This document shows, piece by piece, positions 23,528 to 35,933 of a stretch of 64,000 nt of DNA. Position 1 is the first letter of the stretch. Every line of letters starts with the position of its first letter. The translations under genes were made by a program, and so were the position numbers. Where the stretch lies: NCBI RefSeq assembly GCF_008831285.2, contig NC_045138.2, forward strand, positions 30,599,934-30,663,933, in the 5' to 3' direction. This DNA is from Nymphaea colorata (lineage: Eukaryota; Streptophyta; Magnoliopsida; Nymphaeales; Nymphaeaceae). Under the pieces are notes generated by a model, which saw only the letters and a list, made by a program, of their open reading frames with translations, searched no databases and was not told the origin of the DNA.

Positions 23528-24646
23528 ACCTTTCAAGGTTTCAATAAGGCAACACTTTTTCCGGGGATACAAAAGACTCGATCCCAAAGAAAAATGAGTG
23601 GTAGAATGTCATACAAATACTTTGAAATAACATTTGCATGTCCTTCTAAGTAAGTGTCTGGCTAGAGTAAGCCACTAACCATGGTTAAAATGAACAAAAC
23701 GGCTGATCCGGAAGCACAAATGTCATAAAAGAGTAGGGTTAGGCATCTCGATCTTAATGATAGCATTCTGAAAAAAAAAAAAAAAATTCTGGCTCCGCCG
23801 CTGGCTCCAGTTGCAAGTAGGAGCACAAACCAGGAAGATCTCGGCGAAGAACTTTATAAGAAACTTCCCATGGATCTTGTTCCATCAGCTCCCAGTTGTC
23901 AACAATAAAGACTGGAATTTGTACATGTGAAACTACAAACACATCCATGCAGTGTAAAGGTGTTAATGCTGAAGAATGCTTAAGAAGTGGGTCCATATTC
24001 AATTACTCAATATGGCCCATGAAAACTCAGGAGCACCTGGTCCTTGTCTCCTTAACAACATCTCACATGCACTAAAAAAAAATGGAGTAAAGTTTTAAAA
24101 GAGAATAGAAGTGTGAAAGACACGGCTATATCTTAATTAAGGAACATCAAAAAGCTACTGTATGTACTGGTTTGATTCTTAGAAAAATTCCATACAAGAT
24201 AGTATCAGTAATATTGTACTGATTTGATTCTTAGAAGAACTCCAAGCAAGATAATGTCAGTAATAGTGCACCCTGAATTAATTATATCAATTTTTAATGG
24301 CGATCAATAAGAAAAATAATGTTTTTGAATTATGAGGTGCGACAACATCTTTCATGCAAAATTGTATGAGATAATTAATCCCTTCACTGCTATGATAAAT
24401 TCAACTAGTAAGCAAATGAGACAATATTAGGTTCATACATGAAGAAAGTCTACTACAAAGAAGCATGCAGCTACCATGGAGATGTTGGACTAGGATTACA
24501 TCTAGGATAGTACTTAAAAATTGCAAAAAAAAAAAAGACTCTCATCCTTGATCTAAACCACTTACATTCCTAATTCTAGCTTATGATGAGGATCAAGATT
24601 TTTAGACCCATGTCATATCTTGAACTTCTGCTTGAGCTGGAATCCG

Positions 24647-24822
24647 GTAGTAGAGCCAGGAAAATTCACGGAGGGGCACTTGTTTAAAAATGCTCAAATC
24701 TGATGGGGCACTTATATATATATAAGGATAAATATTTAAGATTCTCATTTAAAAATAAAGAACATCTAAGAGACTGGTGTGAGCAACTGCCCACACCAGT
24801 CACAATGTGGCTATGCCACTCC
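24647..24822. mobile_element. Short TIR-type element (AGCCAGG ends)
   Basis: The left end GTAGTAGAGCCAGG and right end GTGGCTATGCCACTCC are imperfect inverted repeats. Ends of this kind are frequent in plant dispersed repeats. Related fragments appear at 23790, 29606, 41490 and 46745. There is no coding capacity. The borders are approximate. Confidence 0.4.
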
Positions 24823-26004
24823 CTAGATCCAGAATATTTGCATGTAGGACCTCCTACCAGGTGAAGGTTCAAGATCCAAAATTAAGGCCCCATAAATGAT
24901 GCCAACTCAAAATCCACTATGCAATTATCTTGGTGAGCGTGAGACAACCCAAATCCCATTGCAGAAGGGCCGAATCCTCCCGCCCTCGAGGTCTAGGGCT
25001 GTGTTGAGCCTAGAGTAGAAATAGTGTTCGGTGAACTTGGTACCATGTTCTAGCCGATAGGTTTATGCGCATAGAGCCCATGGGAATCAAACAAACAATG
25101 TCTATCAAGCGGCTTTCTGACCAACTATGGGATCATTTCTAAGAACAAATGAGGAAAAGAAACAAAAAAACTTTTTGACCCAAATGTAGGATCACAATTT
25201 GAGCCAATCTAGAGATTAATGTCCATGTGGTTTGGGGTCTAATGCAGAAGCCATTTGCACTTATCTATGTCAGACCCATTTGGTCCCCCAGAGATCCAGA
25301 TCATGCCAATGACATAAGATCTGGACTGCTAGTTGTCAATTGGGACCAATGGATCCTGATTAGGACAATCAAAAGTATATAAACCCATGGCTTAAGCTAC
25401 CATTATGCCCCACATGTCTTGTCATTTTTGGTTAATGGAGTTTTCTAATTTCATAGAGATCACATTTATATTGGCAGGTGGAATTGATTAAGGTCGGCAA
25501 AGCCTGGTCCAGCCGGGCGAGACGACGACTGGCGGCACCATCTTTCTTGGTTTGAGGCTCATTGGTATGTTCTTTCGTTCGCATTTTGTTGTCAGAATCC
25601 ATCAATATCTCAAATTGTCAAGCAAATTATCGGAAATAAGTATGTCTTAATTGGATGTTAAATTTTTTTCCATATCCGACCGCGGGTCAGCTGGATCCAT
25701 TGAGATCCTTTGAGTCTGACTAGGTGAAAGTGAAAATGCTTCACCTAAGAACCCTAGAAAAGGGATGTCGAGATGATCAATTCAATGCCAGCCTGAAAAT
25801 GTGTGAACGATGGAAAGCGTTATCTAATGGCTCAGCATGTCATTTATATGTACTTATACACACATACACATTTGCTTCTCTTTTCTAGTGCACAAGCATT
25901 TTCTCTTTTTATATTCAAATAATCAGATTATCGAGACACACATGCACATTCTCTCTCTGTCTGTGTGTGTGTGTGTGAGTGAATGAAGACTCAAGTTATC
26001 TGAC

Positions 26005-26165
26005 GTCACTTAGTTCTTTAACTAAGCCGTCCATTTAAAATAGATGAATGGTTGAAAGAAAAATAAGAAAAAAAATGTGCAAACTAATATTAAATGTTCA
26101 TTACATTTTTCTCTTAACCATTCATCATGTTCGATTGGATGGTAGAGATTAGATAGCTGGGTGAC
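26005..26165. mobile_element. Snap-back hairpin MITE
   Basis: The whole 161 bp folds on itself. GATGAATGGTTGAAAGAAAA at 26043-26062 pairs with the arm ending near 26126, and pairing continues outward through CCGTCCA/TGGATGG to GTCAC at 26007 and GTGAC at 26161. About 60 bp per arm surround a loop of about 40 bp. There is no ORF. Confidence 0.55.
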
Positions 26166-28887
26166 TCTAAAAAGCTAAAGTCACCATTCAATTTTTCATA
26201 TATATGTAAAACCTTTGCCAATATGCTTTAAATTCATGCCATTCAAAGTTGCAAGTGCTTTGGTCACTTTGAATCATTTTGTAGTCGTTTTTTTTTAACA
26301 TTTACATAAGGGGAAAGAAAGAGAGTGAACTATATATATATATATATATATATATACACTGAACCATGACTCCAACATTTATTTGTAGAATGGAAAACTG
26401 ATGAGAGGTGTTCGATCTTGGCTAGGTGCATTCAATTCTTTTATATATATATATATATATACACACACACAAAATATCAAGAGAGAGATATTTGACACAT
26501 GGGCAACTATTTGTTGGTCCTCATGTTTTGTTTGTTGGGAAGATTCCTTCCTCCAATTTCCAAAGTTCTTAATTTTGGAGCCATGTGCTTCTTACATGTG
26601 TGTGTGTGTCTCTCTCTAACACAAAGCGACATTCACTAAACCATGCCCAGTACTGGGTTTTCTTTTGTTCTCCGCTTTTTGAGAAAAAGAGTGTGTGTAT
26701 GTGTATGTATATGTATGTGCGATGCACAAAACAGGTGCAAGTTGGTTGGGCCGAACGCATGTTTAGCCCTGACCTTGGCATGACATGTGTCTCTAAGTGA
26801 ATTGTAGCATTATTCGGACAAATCTTTTTAAAATATATATTTTAAAAATTTCAAAAACACCACATTCTTGGTTCAGAAAACTGCAATGTTCTTATGTTTT
26901 GATTGTTAAATCTAAACATCTATAATTATATTAGGTTTCTTGCAACAGTAACATGTGAATCACGTGTTTTAGAAAAAAAAAACATAATTTTGTCTTCTTC
27001 AAGATTATAAGAGGTGAAGAAGAGTTTGATATGTCACGTGCCTTTTTTTTTGGGAAATATTTTTATTTCAATGTGAGGGCACACGTGTCCATTTCTTTTA
27101 TTTTTATTTATTTATTTATTTTTTAATTTGAAAAATACGAAAAAGATCTTTACTTTCTGGCATTCGTCGCCCTTAATTTCTTTCACTGAAATATCAAGGA
27201 TGCATTATATCTACAAATGTTAGATGTTAATTCGAAACTTTATAGATTACAAGGCTTTGTCTGCTTCAAATAGGGACAAAATGTGAAATCTCCATTATGG
27301 GATCACAATTTTGTCATAATCTCATACATAAGCTTCGTGTATTTAATTTTTTTTTTCATTGACTTCAACTTTTGTGATAGTAGAACAGTTAAAATAACTG
27401 ACTGCCGTTAAAATAAGTGCCTTGAACTTTTGTTAAAATAGCCTTTAAAATGAAAGAAACGACGGAACTCTTTTTTTATTTGTAAAAAAGTGAAATAATG
27501 AATATACGCAAGTTGCAACGAAAGACTTGATTTAAGTTGTGGTAATCATTTTTTTGGCAATCACAAGAGGAAAATAAAAAGCATAGGCATGTATTGAAAA
27601 TTAAAGCTAAAATCAAGGGGTTTTAAGTAACTTTTTTTTTTGTTGAAGTAGGGATATCAATGGATTAGATTAAGATTGAATATCCAGCCAAACTGATAAA
27701 AGAGTCAGACATAAATAACATATAACTTAAAAAAAGAAAGGAACATATGACCGGATTCAGATTCAAAATTGGTTCTAGTGATCAGATTCGATTTGAATTC
27801 AGATTTACTTTCAAATAAATTTTCCATATACGATATGCACACATTTTGAAAATTAGTTCTTAATATGTAATATGTAAGATTAAGTTGTAATCTAAAAGTC
27901 GGTTTTGGATTTAGATGTAAACATAAAAGTTGGGATTTGGTCAAATTTAGGTTGTAAATTTAAAAATCAGGTTCAGATAATAAAAAAAAAATTCTTCTTT
28001 CATATCTCGGTTGTGTATCTAAAGTTGGTTTTGGATTTAGATGTAAACATAAACAAAAAAAATTGGATTGTGAATTTAAATATGAATATTAGAAAGTCAT
28101 CAGACAATACAAATACAATCGAATCTATTGATATCTCTATCCATTCACAGGAAGTCCATAGATGGGTTTCTTGGTGATCTAAGCAGCAATGAAGCGCCAC
28201 TAAAACATGGAAGTGCTGTGTTCGGAAACTCTTATTTAATAAAATAATGAGCAAGCGGCAAGGAATTAAAAAAAGTCACGGAATGCATTTGGCGGCGGAG
28301 CAATCAAGCGCCACCCAAAATTTTAGGGACTTGACAAAAAACTGGCCGATTTTAGATCTCAATAATAAATATAAAATATAATTGGTGCCTGAAAGTATGC
28401 ACTTGCTGTCGATTTTCGATTCCTCAGGCCCGGAAAACTCTGAACCCATTCATGGAAGCTGGTCCTTTCGTGGCTTATAATTAGCAAAAAAAAAGAAAAG
28501 AAAAATTGTCAATTTCATCGGCATGTTCCAGAACGGAAAGTACCAAAAGATTTATAATTATATAATCGAAGGCTCTTCGCAAAATCTCGAACTTTATGTC
28601 CCTTTGAAAATGAAGGAATGCAATCCTGCATCTAAATGTTTTTGTTAAATCAATGGCGATGAGAAGGGAAGAGCAGAAAGCTGGGGGCTTCCTTTCCTCA
28701 CTATGGGAAACACAGTTTTATTGTTACTGTACCGACGACAGTACGGTGCTGACGACAAGTCCCCACCATGCACACAAGAGAGAGTAAATGGAGGGGACGC
28801 CTCCATTAGCTGGTTCGCCCAGTGAAGCTCTCGCTTTTGAAGCAACTGTTGCTGCAAATTTTTGGTCCCACCGGCAAGCAATGAACC

Positions 28888-28888
<1 letters not shown>

Positions 28889-28936
<48 letters not shown>
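28889..28936. repeat. (AG)n microsatellite
   Basis: About 24 AG units in a locally GC-richer stretch. Confidence 0.95.
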
Positions 28937-28938
<2 letters not shown>

Positions 28939-29079
28939 CTCATCTATCAGCAGACGTCGACATGATGAACAGTGCCAACTGTCTGTCTTTTCTCATCTTT
29001 TCTCCGTTTCTTCCTTTTTCGGGTTTTTTTGTTTGTTTAGGTTTTCTTGCAGCAGGAGGAAGGAGGAAGCAGCAGCCGC

Positions 29080-29082
<3 letters not shown>

Positions 29083-29114
<32 letters not shown>
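29083..29114. repeat. (AG)n microsatellite
   Basis: A second AG run of about 16 units, about 150 bp after the one at 28889. Confidence 0.95.
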
Positions 29115-29117
<3 letters not shown>

Positions 29118-29190
29118 GGAGGAAGAGGCCAACTTGACAAGCAATCTTCTGATGGGTTCTGATATTCTTGTTGTTGACTGGAAATGCAAG

Positions 29191-29390
29191 TCATGATGAT
29201 GATGATGGTGATGATCTGCCATTGTTGATGGAGGGGCTGAGCCTGAGCTTCAAGTGGTACAGTGGCAGGGGCCTGGCGAACACAGGAATCAGATGAACAC
29301 GTCTCTCTTCCTCTTGGATTGCTTCTGCCGTGTTCTCACCAGCAACCGCGTAGTAGCTAGCCAGGAAACATGCAAGTTGCCTGCATGCAC
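29191..29390 (-). other. Possible terminal exon, unknown protein
   Basis: An open minus-strand frame of 66 codons starts directly after an acceptor-like GTGTGTAG (29391-29399) and ends at a TGA. It is GC-richer than its surroundings and reads as a protein-like composition (for example HLIPVFARPLPLYHLKLRL, no stops), ending in poly-Ser from a TGA-adjacent (ATG)n repeat. I do not recognise the family. A candidate upstream exon could be the open minus frame near 30264-30334, which ends at a GTTTTT donor, but nothing confirms the link. It could be an exon fragment or chance. Confidence 0.25.
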
Positions 29391-29459
29391 CTACACACAC
29401 ATATGCAATTATAATAATAATAATAAATAATATGATAGAACATGTGTATTCACAAACAC

Positions 29460-29645
29460 AGATTTTTTTTTGAAAATCAGGTCAAATTAAAGTTTCTAAA
29501 TTTTGATTAGAGCTGAAATATTATTTTTTAAAATTTTTATATAAAATAAGTGAAATTATTTAAAATTTACATATAATTTACAAAAAAAACTTTTTTTGAG
29601 GTGGAGCTATGGCCCAAGCGGGCCCTACCTTGGCTTTGCTCCTGT
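29460..29645. repeat. Dispersed repeat fragment (GAGCTATGGCCC type)
   Basis: A T-rich/A-rich segment ends in GAGGTGGAGCTATGGCCC and CTTGGCTTTGCTCC. It resembles the segment at 46617-46795, which ends in GAGGGGCCATGGCCCC and CCTGCCTCCGCCC. Both look like copies of one old element. Confidence 0.4.
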
Positions 29646-30924
29646 GTGTACCCAATTATTGGGTTTGGCCGGATGAATCCTCCGGCCTCTTAGAGCACTA
29701 GCTTCAACGGGATGAGAGAGGATCAAGGAAACCACATTTTTCCTAATTAGAGAGAGTTGGTGAAGCAAGTTGAACATTCCAATTCATTGTTGGATTTAAA
29801 TTTTGGGAAAGGGATAAGAGTTTGGTTATCTATTTAGTTCACAGATATGCATGAGATTTAGTAGGATCAATTTTCTAAGTGGGTCAAACAGGTTACTGAT
29901 TAAGATTATATAGAAACCAAACCTGAATCAAACGCAAGTTGGATGGAGTTAGTTAAGATTAAATAGAAATCAAACCTAGGAATTGATCAATTTAAAAAAA
30001 TGGAAAGGAAACAACTTGTACAGCTCTAAAATTTCAATATTGATCTAAAATTTATGAACATGTCAATATTGATCTAAAATTTCAACAATTACATGGTTTA
30101 GGATATCTTATCTACATCCAAATGCAGTTGATCAAACGAAACGTTACTTTAGAACTGAAACGATGACATAATTGTCGGTAAGATTCCGGAAAAATAGCTT
30201 AATAAAATACTTTTCAATTGCAAGTTCACGTAAAAAATATTACAAATATATTTAAATAAAAAAAAAACCTTGTTCGTTCTGGTTGCACATCTTGAGTGAT
30301 CTATGCAAGCAAGGAAGTGTTCGTATTGGCTCAACTGCTTCTTGCTTTATTTTTCAGCTTTTGATTCTCTAGTCCTGCTTTTGACCAAAAAAAGGGGTCA
30401 AATTAATGACTATTTATTCATTAAATTAGTCTAAGGATCATCAACGTGTTTCATTCATGAAAAAAAAATCGAATTGACGAATTATAAATATATATATATT
30501 AAAAAAATCATTATAGTTAAGGTATTTTGTTGATCTAAAAAAAACATATATTTAATATTACTAATAGACAATGGTTTTGTATTTTCAAAAGCAGACGAAC
30601 GGTTGAACCTACTCTGCCCATGTTCATCTTAATTTTAAGCGATATAAAAGCGTAACATGAACGCTTATAAGGCTTTAACATATTTTTTTAGTAAGTGTGA
30701 ACTAAGAACTTTCATCAATTGGGATATTATCTTTATAAGTGTGAATTTATGACAAACGGCTCGTAAGTATAATCAATTCTTGTGTTTGAATCTGCACATT
30801 CGAATCGACTTTGCCCCTTTTAATACTACTAATCTTCTAAATTTCATGGATTTTTAATTATTTTAAACAAAAAACATATTTGTAGTCAACCTGATTTACG
30901 AACGATTCTGATGTGGATATAATT

Positions 30925-31299
30925 AGGTCTGCACAACCAGTCGAGCCAACTCAGGTTCGACTTGAACTCGCTCGAAAAAACTCGGCGTCTCCTCAACTTA
31001 CAATGATACTCGAAACGATAAACGAGTTGGGTTTGAGTTTCAGAAACTCAACTCATTTAACTTCGACTCGATTCATTATATATAATATTATGAAAACCGT
31101 TTTCACATGTTACACGAGTTAAATGAGTTACATGAGTTGAACAAGTTAATGCTTACACGAGTTAACGCCTAAACGAGTTAAATGAGTTAAACGGGTCGAG
31201 TTCGAGCTTGAGTCAAGTTTGAGCCGAGCCCAAGTTTTTTGAGCCGAGTCGAGTTCAAGCTGCCAAGTTCGGGTTCGACTCGGCTTGTGTGCAGCCCTA
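30925..31299. mobile_element. CGAG-family element, 375 bp, with TIR and TSD
   Basis: Ends AGGTCTGCACAA and TTGTGTGCAGCCCTA are inverted repeats. Flanks GATATAATT (30916-30924) and GATACAATT (31300-31308) form an 8-of-9 target-site duplication. The interior is full of CGAGTTAAATGAGTTA-type words and GTCGAG/CTCGAA. There is no ORF, so it is non-autonomous. An 8-bp duplication would suit hAT and 9 bp Mutator; I cannot decide. Confidence 0.65.
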
Positions 31300-32900
31300 G
31301 ATACAATTCATCATCCTTATGCCTACCAAAGCTGTTTTTGATAAGACCGTTCAAGTTCAACTACCACATCATCATTGAATATTAGACTAGATTGAATGCG
31401 GCCAAAGTGACACAAGACTTGTGCTTCAAGAAACATAGCGTAGATGGTTGAGCTAGCGGTGGGACGTGATACCTAATTGACTACTTTTGACTATGCAAGC
31501 CAAAGGCTTCAAGGTTTCGACTTCTTTTGTCAGACAGACAAGTGAGTTGTAATCCTCTTCTTCACCACATCACTTTTAGAAAAAAAAAAATATTTTCATT
31601 ATTTTTTGCAGTTTTTTATAAATAAATTGTGATTTAATTTTACTTATAAAAAAGATTTAAAAATTTGAAATCGAGAAAATAAAGGGGAAGGTCAGCAGAT
31701 GTGCATGTATGAGTACATGTGCAAAAGAAATGGCATCAAATTTCTAACGGTTTGTTTTGGTGGACTCCCTCACAAAAAAAAAAAAAAAAAAAAAGGACCA
31801 CAGTTATAACTTTCCTGCCTGGAAGGGAATGTGGAGCCCGCAGATGGCTGGCTGATCCCAGATGCATCACTGACTTGTCAGCCACTCCCCGCCTATGTGC
31901 GAGCGACAAACTTCACCTTCCTCTCCTCCTCTCTCTTTTTCTTTCCGGCGACAAAATATCGGGAAAAGAAAATCCCCTGAAAACTATTATCCGTCTCAAC
32001 CACGGGGAAGAAGAAAACCGACCCCCAATCTTCGGCAGTGATTTTGCTGAATGCCGAAAATGCCCCGGTCGGCCAGGACCTGCCCTTCAATGATTGGCCG
32101 CGGTGCTGACAGGAGGAAAAGGACAAAAGGGTCCTTGTGGGGGGGAGGGGTTCGCCCGATGCCACTGCCTGCCGGAGCAACAAAAACTTTTCGGAATTTG
32201 GGCTTCACGGAAAAGTTATTATTATTTATCGTCTTTTTTTGTTTTTAGAATTATTGGTTCTAGAGAGAGAAAGATGTGTGGAGGCAGGGGAGGCGTGGGG
32301 CCCGCGTGTCGAGGGTATATTAGGACAGGAGGAGTGGGTCCCAGCGTCCGGTCCGTCTGGCCCCGACCCTGTCCGCCTTCCCGCGAAAAATGGGAACCAA
32401 CTCAAACGCTTCCCCTTACAAGGTAGGTATGTTATCGAAGATCGTAATATCTAGAATTAAAAGAGGAAACTTACCAAGGATCACAAAGTATTTCCATCAT
32501 AAACTTAGGGCGATTCGAAGGCATTAATCTTTGTGAAGAATGTGCGTTAACTACGGGAAGGACAATAAATAGGGGATCGAGTACAGGGGGATTGGGGTGT
32601 CTCTGCGTTGGGCATGAAGCCGTGACACCTCATTCCGATATTCCCATTTCTTATTAAAGCCACCGGAAAAAGGGAACTCGGATGAACTGAGATTTGCAGC
32701 CACCGGAAGAGAGAGAGTGGTGGGCCCGCTTTCAATCTTGTCCTGTGGTTTTCCTGATCCAACGGCAGCAGGTGCTCCGGCTCCTTGTTTAACGTGCACG
32801 AAAGCCACCACTCCTCGCCCCCAACTATATTACCTCTTCCTTTTATATATTATATTAAGGCAGACGTTGTACCTCGCAGTTTATGCCTAGTTGAGCTACG
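31300..32900. other. Upstream region of the P450 gene
   Basis: AT-rich to about 31780, with a 22-base A tract at 31773. From 31820 to 32420 it is markedly GC-rich with no supported exon. This may be distal promoter. Confidence 0.4.
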
Positions 32901-32964
32901 TAGCTCGACGGCGGTCCCAACGGCGCCGGCCTTGCTCTTTCCTCTCCCCTTCTCCGTCTCCTTC

Positions 32965-32971
32965 TATAAGT
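32965..32971 (+). promoter_or_regulatory. Likely TATA box of the P450 gene
   Basis: TATAAGT lies within CTTCTATAAGTAG, 199 bp before the start codon, in a CT-rich context. This would place the transcription start near 33000 and leave a leader of about 165 nt. Confidence 0.6.
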
Positions 32972-33163
32972 AGCCCCTCCGCCTCCCGCTCTCTCTACTT
33001 CTCCCCCTCCCCCACAACATCAATTCTTCTGCTGGTGAGAGAGCGGAAGCAGTAGTCAGCGGCTCGGCATTGGCCAGACCAAAGACAGAAGGGTGTAGAT
33101 TCTGTAGAACTTCGGCTCCCTGCTTCTCTCTGTTTACTTGTGTCTGTTTCTTTGGGGAGGGAG

Positions 33164-35933
33164 ATGGGGGAGGTGTTCTTCTTGTGGGTGGTGGTGGTTC
33201 TGATGGGGTTGGGGGTGGGGTTGGTGAAGGCGTGGGCGGTGGTGTGGTGGCGGCCGCGGATGATAGAAGCCCACTTCGGGAAGCAGGGGGTGAGGGGTCC
33301 TCCCTACCGGCCGTTCGTCGGCAACGTCCGGGAGATGGTCTCCATCATGCTTCACGCCTCCGCCCTCCCCATGCCCCTCTCCCACAACATCCTTCCCAGA
33401 GTCCTCTCCTTCTACCATCACTGGAAGAAGATCTACGGTACTCTTCTCCCTTTCTCTCTCTCTCTCTCTTTGTTCCTCTCTCTAGATGTGGGTCGTATCT
33501 TTTGTGCTTTTCCTGTTGTATTGGCTTGTCTCTTTTCAATTCCTTTTTCTTGTTATCAAGGTTTTCACGGTGACAGCTCGTACTTCCCCCTGTTTCTTTT
33601 TTACTCTTTCTCTGTACCGATTGTCTTTTCCTTCTTTTTTTTCCATCTGCTCTGCACAGTTTTAATGGCTCTGTCTCTCTCTCGCCTTCTATTGGGATAA
33701 CCGATCTGGAGATGGAACGTTTGCGCAGGTGGCACGTTTCTGATATGGTTCGGGCCAACGCCGAGGCTGGCCGTCGCCGACCCCGAGCTCATCCGCGAGA
33801 TTTTCTTCTCCAAATCGGAGCTCTACGAGAAGTACGAGTCCGACCCTCTGGTTCGCCAGCTCGAAGGCAATGGTCTCCTCAGCCTCAAGGGAGAAAAGTG
33901 GGCTGCCCACCGTCGGATCATCGCCCCAACCTTCCATATGGAAAACCTCAAGGTATTCCCCCTACCCTTTCTCGCTTTTCTTCTTCTTTTTCCTCTTCCG
34001 CCTTAACCTCTCGTCTTTTCTCCCAGGCGCTGATTCCGGCGATCGGGCAGGCGGTCGTGCAAATGGTTGAGGAATGGGAGCGGGAGTCTCCGGAATCGGA
34101 TTCGGGCGAGAGAGACATCGACGTCTCGGATCGTTTCCAGAGGCTGACGGGGGAAGTCATCACCAGAAGCCTGTTCGGAGCGAGTAGCTACGAAGATGGC
34201 AAGGAAGTCTTCAGGCTTCAGAGCCAGCAGATGACGTTCGCCGCAGAGTCCTTCAACAAGGTCATGCTGCCCGGATACAGGTACCCATCTAAATTTAAAT
34301 TGTTCCGATGAGAGAGAGAAAGGGAGAACTGAGAGGAATCCCCGGCTGAGCAGACGAACATTGTCTCAGATTCCTGCCGACGAAGCTCAACGCTCTGTCC
34401 CGGCGGCTCAACAGAGACGTCAAGAAATCGCTGGCGGCGTTAATACAGAAGAAGTACGCGGCCATCAAGCAGCCGGGGAGGAACGACCCTGAGCTCAGCC
34501 AGGAAGATGACCTGCTGGGGAGGATGATAGCGGCCAGCGAGCGGTCCGCCACTCTGTCGCCGGACAGCGGAAACGGCGGCGCCGCCGGCGCTAGGTTCAC
34601 GGCGGATGACATCGTGGAGGAGTGCAAGGCCTTCTTCTTCGCAGGCAAGCAGACGACGTCCAACATGCTGACGTGGACGACAGTGTTGCTGGCCATGCAC
34701 CCCGACTGGCAGGAGGCGGCACGTGCCGAGGTCCTCCAGCACTGCGGCTCACGTGCCGTCCCCACTAAGGACTCCATACACAAGCTCAAGACGGTATATA
34801 TGGCATATCCCCGCCCTACCCTCTTCTTTCTTTTCATTTCCAAAATTAATTTTAAAATTTCATAGAAAATACAATGTACAATATTACAATTTCTAATTTA
34901 ACAAAAACTTTAAATTTCTTCTCGAGTAAGACGAATTGGGAAGAGTTCTCAATTTCATCAGGAGAGTTTTTTTTTTTTTTTTTTTTGAAAACCCCAAAGG
35001 GGAAAATAAGATAGGGGCCGATTGAAGGGTAGTTTTGTCATTTGTGTGGAACAGCAGTTCGTTATCGCTCCCCCACCTCAAGTACGCGATGGAAGAGGAA
35101 TGCCGGGCTGCAGCTGGAAGGGCGTTTTCGTCAATCCGTTAAATGCTTTTATTACTTAGTTTAAAAACCTTAGATCCGACGTACACAAAATTCCAAGTAT
35201 TTAAGAAATCGTTAATTTTTGTGGTACCCGAAAGAAATAATGCGGTTGAATAATGACTAAAACGCCCTTGAGTCCAGGGGGCCCCTAAAGCAAAACAAAA
35301 CAAAAAGAAAGCTCTCGTTTTTATCACGTTTTTTTAGCAAAGCAGCCGTTACATCATCCGGTTGCGCCGGAATTACCCAGCTGTCCCTGAGTCCGTCTGA
35401 AAATGACAGTACCCTCGCCTCTGCTGCCCGGCTCACATTTCACTTCGGTGTTCCTGTTCTTTGTTTGGACGCAGATAAGCATGATCCTGAACGAGTCGAT
35501 GAGGTTGTACCCACCCGCGGTGGCGGCGATACGCCGGGCCAAGTCCGACGCTATGCTCGGCGGCTACCGGATTCCGGCCGGCACGGAGCTCCTCATTCCG
35601 ATACTGGCTGTCCACCACGACCCGAGGCTGTGGGGGAACGACGCGACCGAGTTCAACCCCGGGCGGTTCGCGGACGGAGTGGCGCGGGCGGCGAAGCACC
35701 CGATGGCTTTCCTTCCATTCGGGCTGGGGCCCAGGACGTGCGTCGGCCAGAACCTGGCCCTTCTTCAGGCCAAGATCGTGCTCGCTGTCATCCTCCAGCG
35801 CTTCTCCTTCCGGCTCTCCCCTTCCTATAGGCACTCCCCGTCTGTGCTCATGCTGCTTTACCCGCAACACGGTGCTCCAATCTCCTTTAAGCCGTTGGAG
35901 CCTAGCCATGGCAGCCGCCGCCGTTCCTCGTAG
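33164..35933 (+). CDS. Cytochrome P450, CYP734A type, complete
   Basis: Exons 33164-33437, 33729-33952, 34027-34280, 34370-34793 and 35475-35933 give 1635 nt and 544 aa, all GT-AG and in frame. An N-terminal membrane anchor (VVVVLMGLGVGLVKAW) precedes WWRPRMIE and the proline-rich RGPPYRPF. Then come the I-helix AGKQTT (342-347), ExxR at 399-402, FNPGRF (452-457) and heme loop FGLGPRTCVG with ligand Cys481. The sequences HNILPRVLSFYHHWKKIYG, FHMENLK and YPQHGAPISF match what I know of CYP734A (Arabidopsis BAS1), ER enzymes that hydroxylate brassinosteroids at C-26 and inactivate them. The exons are GC-rich, unlike the PPR and Ran exons. All catalytic motifs are intact, so I expect a working enzyme. 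Subfamily was assigned by recalled similarity only; another CYP72-clan member is possible but less likely. Confidence 0.9.

Larger units (their letters stand above)
23528..28888. other. Repeat-rich intergenic DNA
   Basis: Apart from the elements at 24647 and 26005, this holds a 51-bp imperfect direct repeat at about 24165-24265, TA tracts at 26332-26355 and 26442-26461, and an AT-rich GATTCAGATT-type repeat at 27650-28090 related to the block at 8930-9430. No gene is supported. Confidence 0.5.

Noticed and set aside
33070-33573. Overlapping 167-codon frame on the P450 exon 1
   Set aside because: Alternative frame of the GC-rich P450 exon; the P450 frame carries the conserved motifs.
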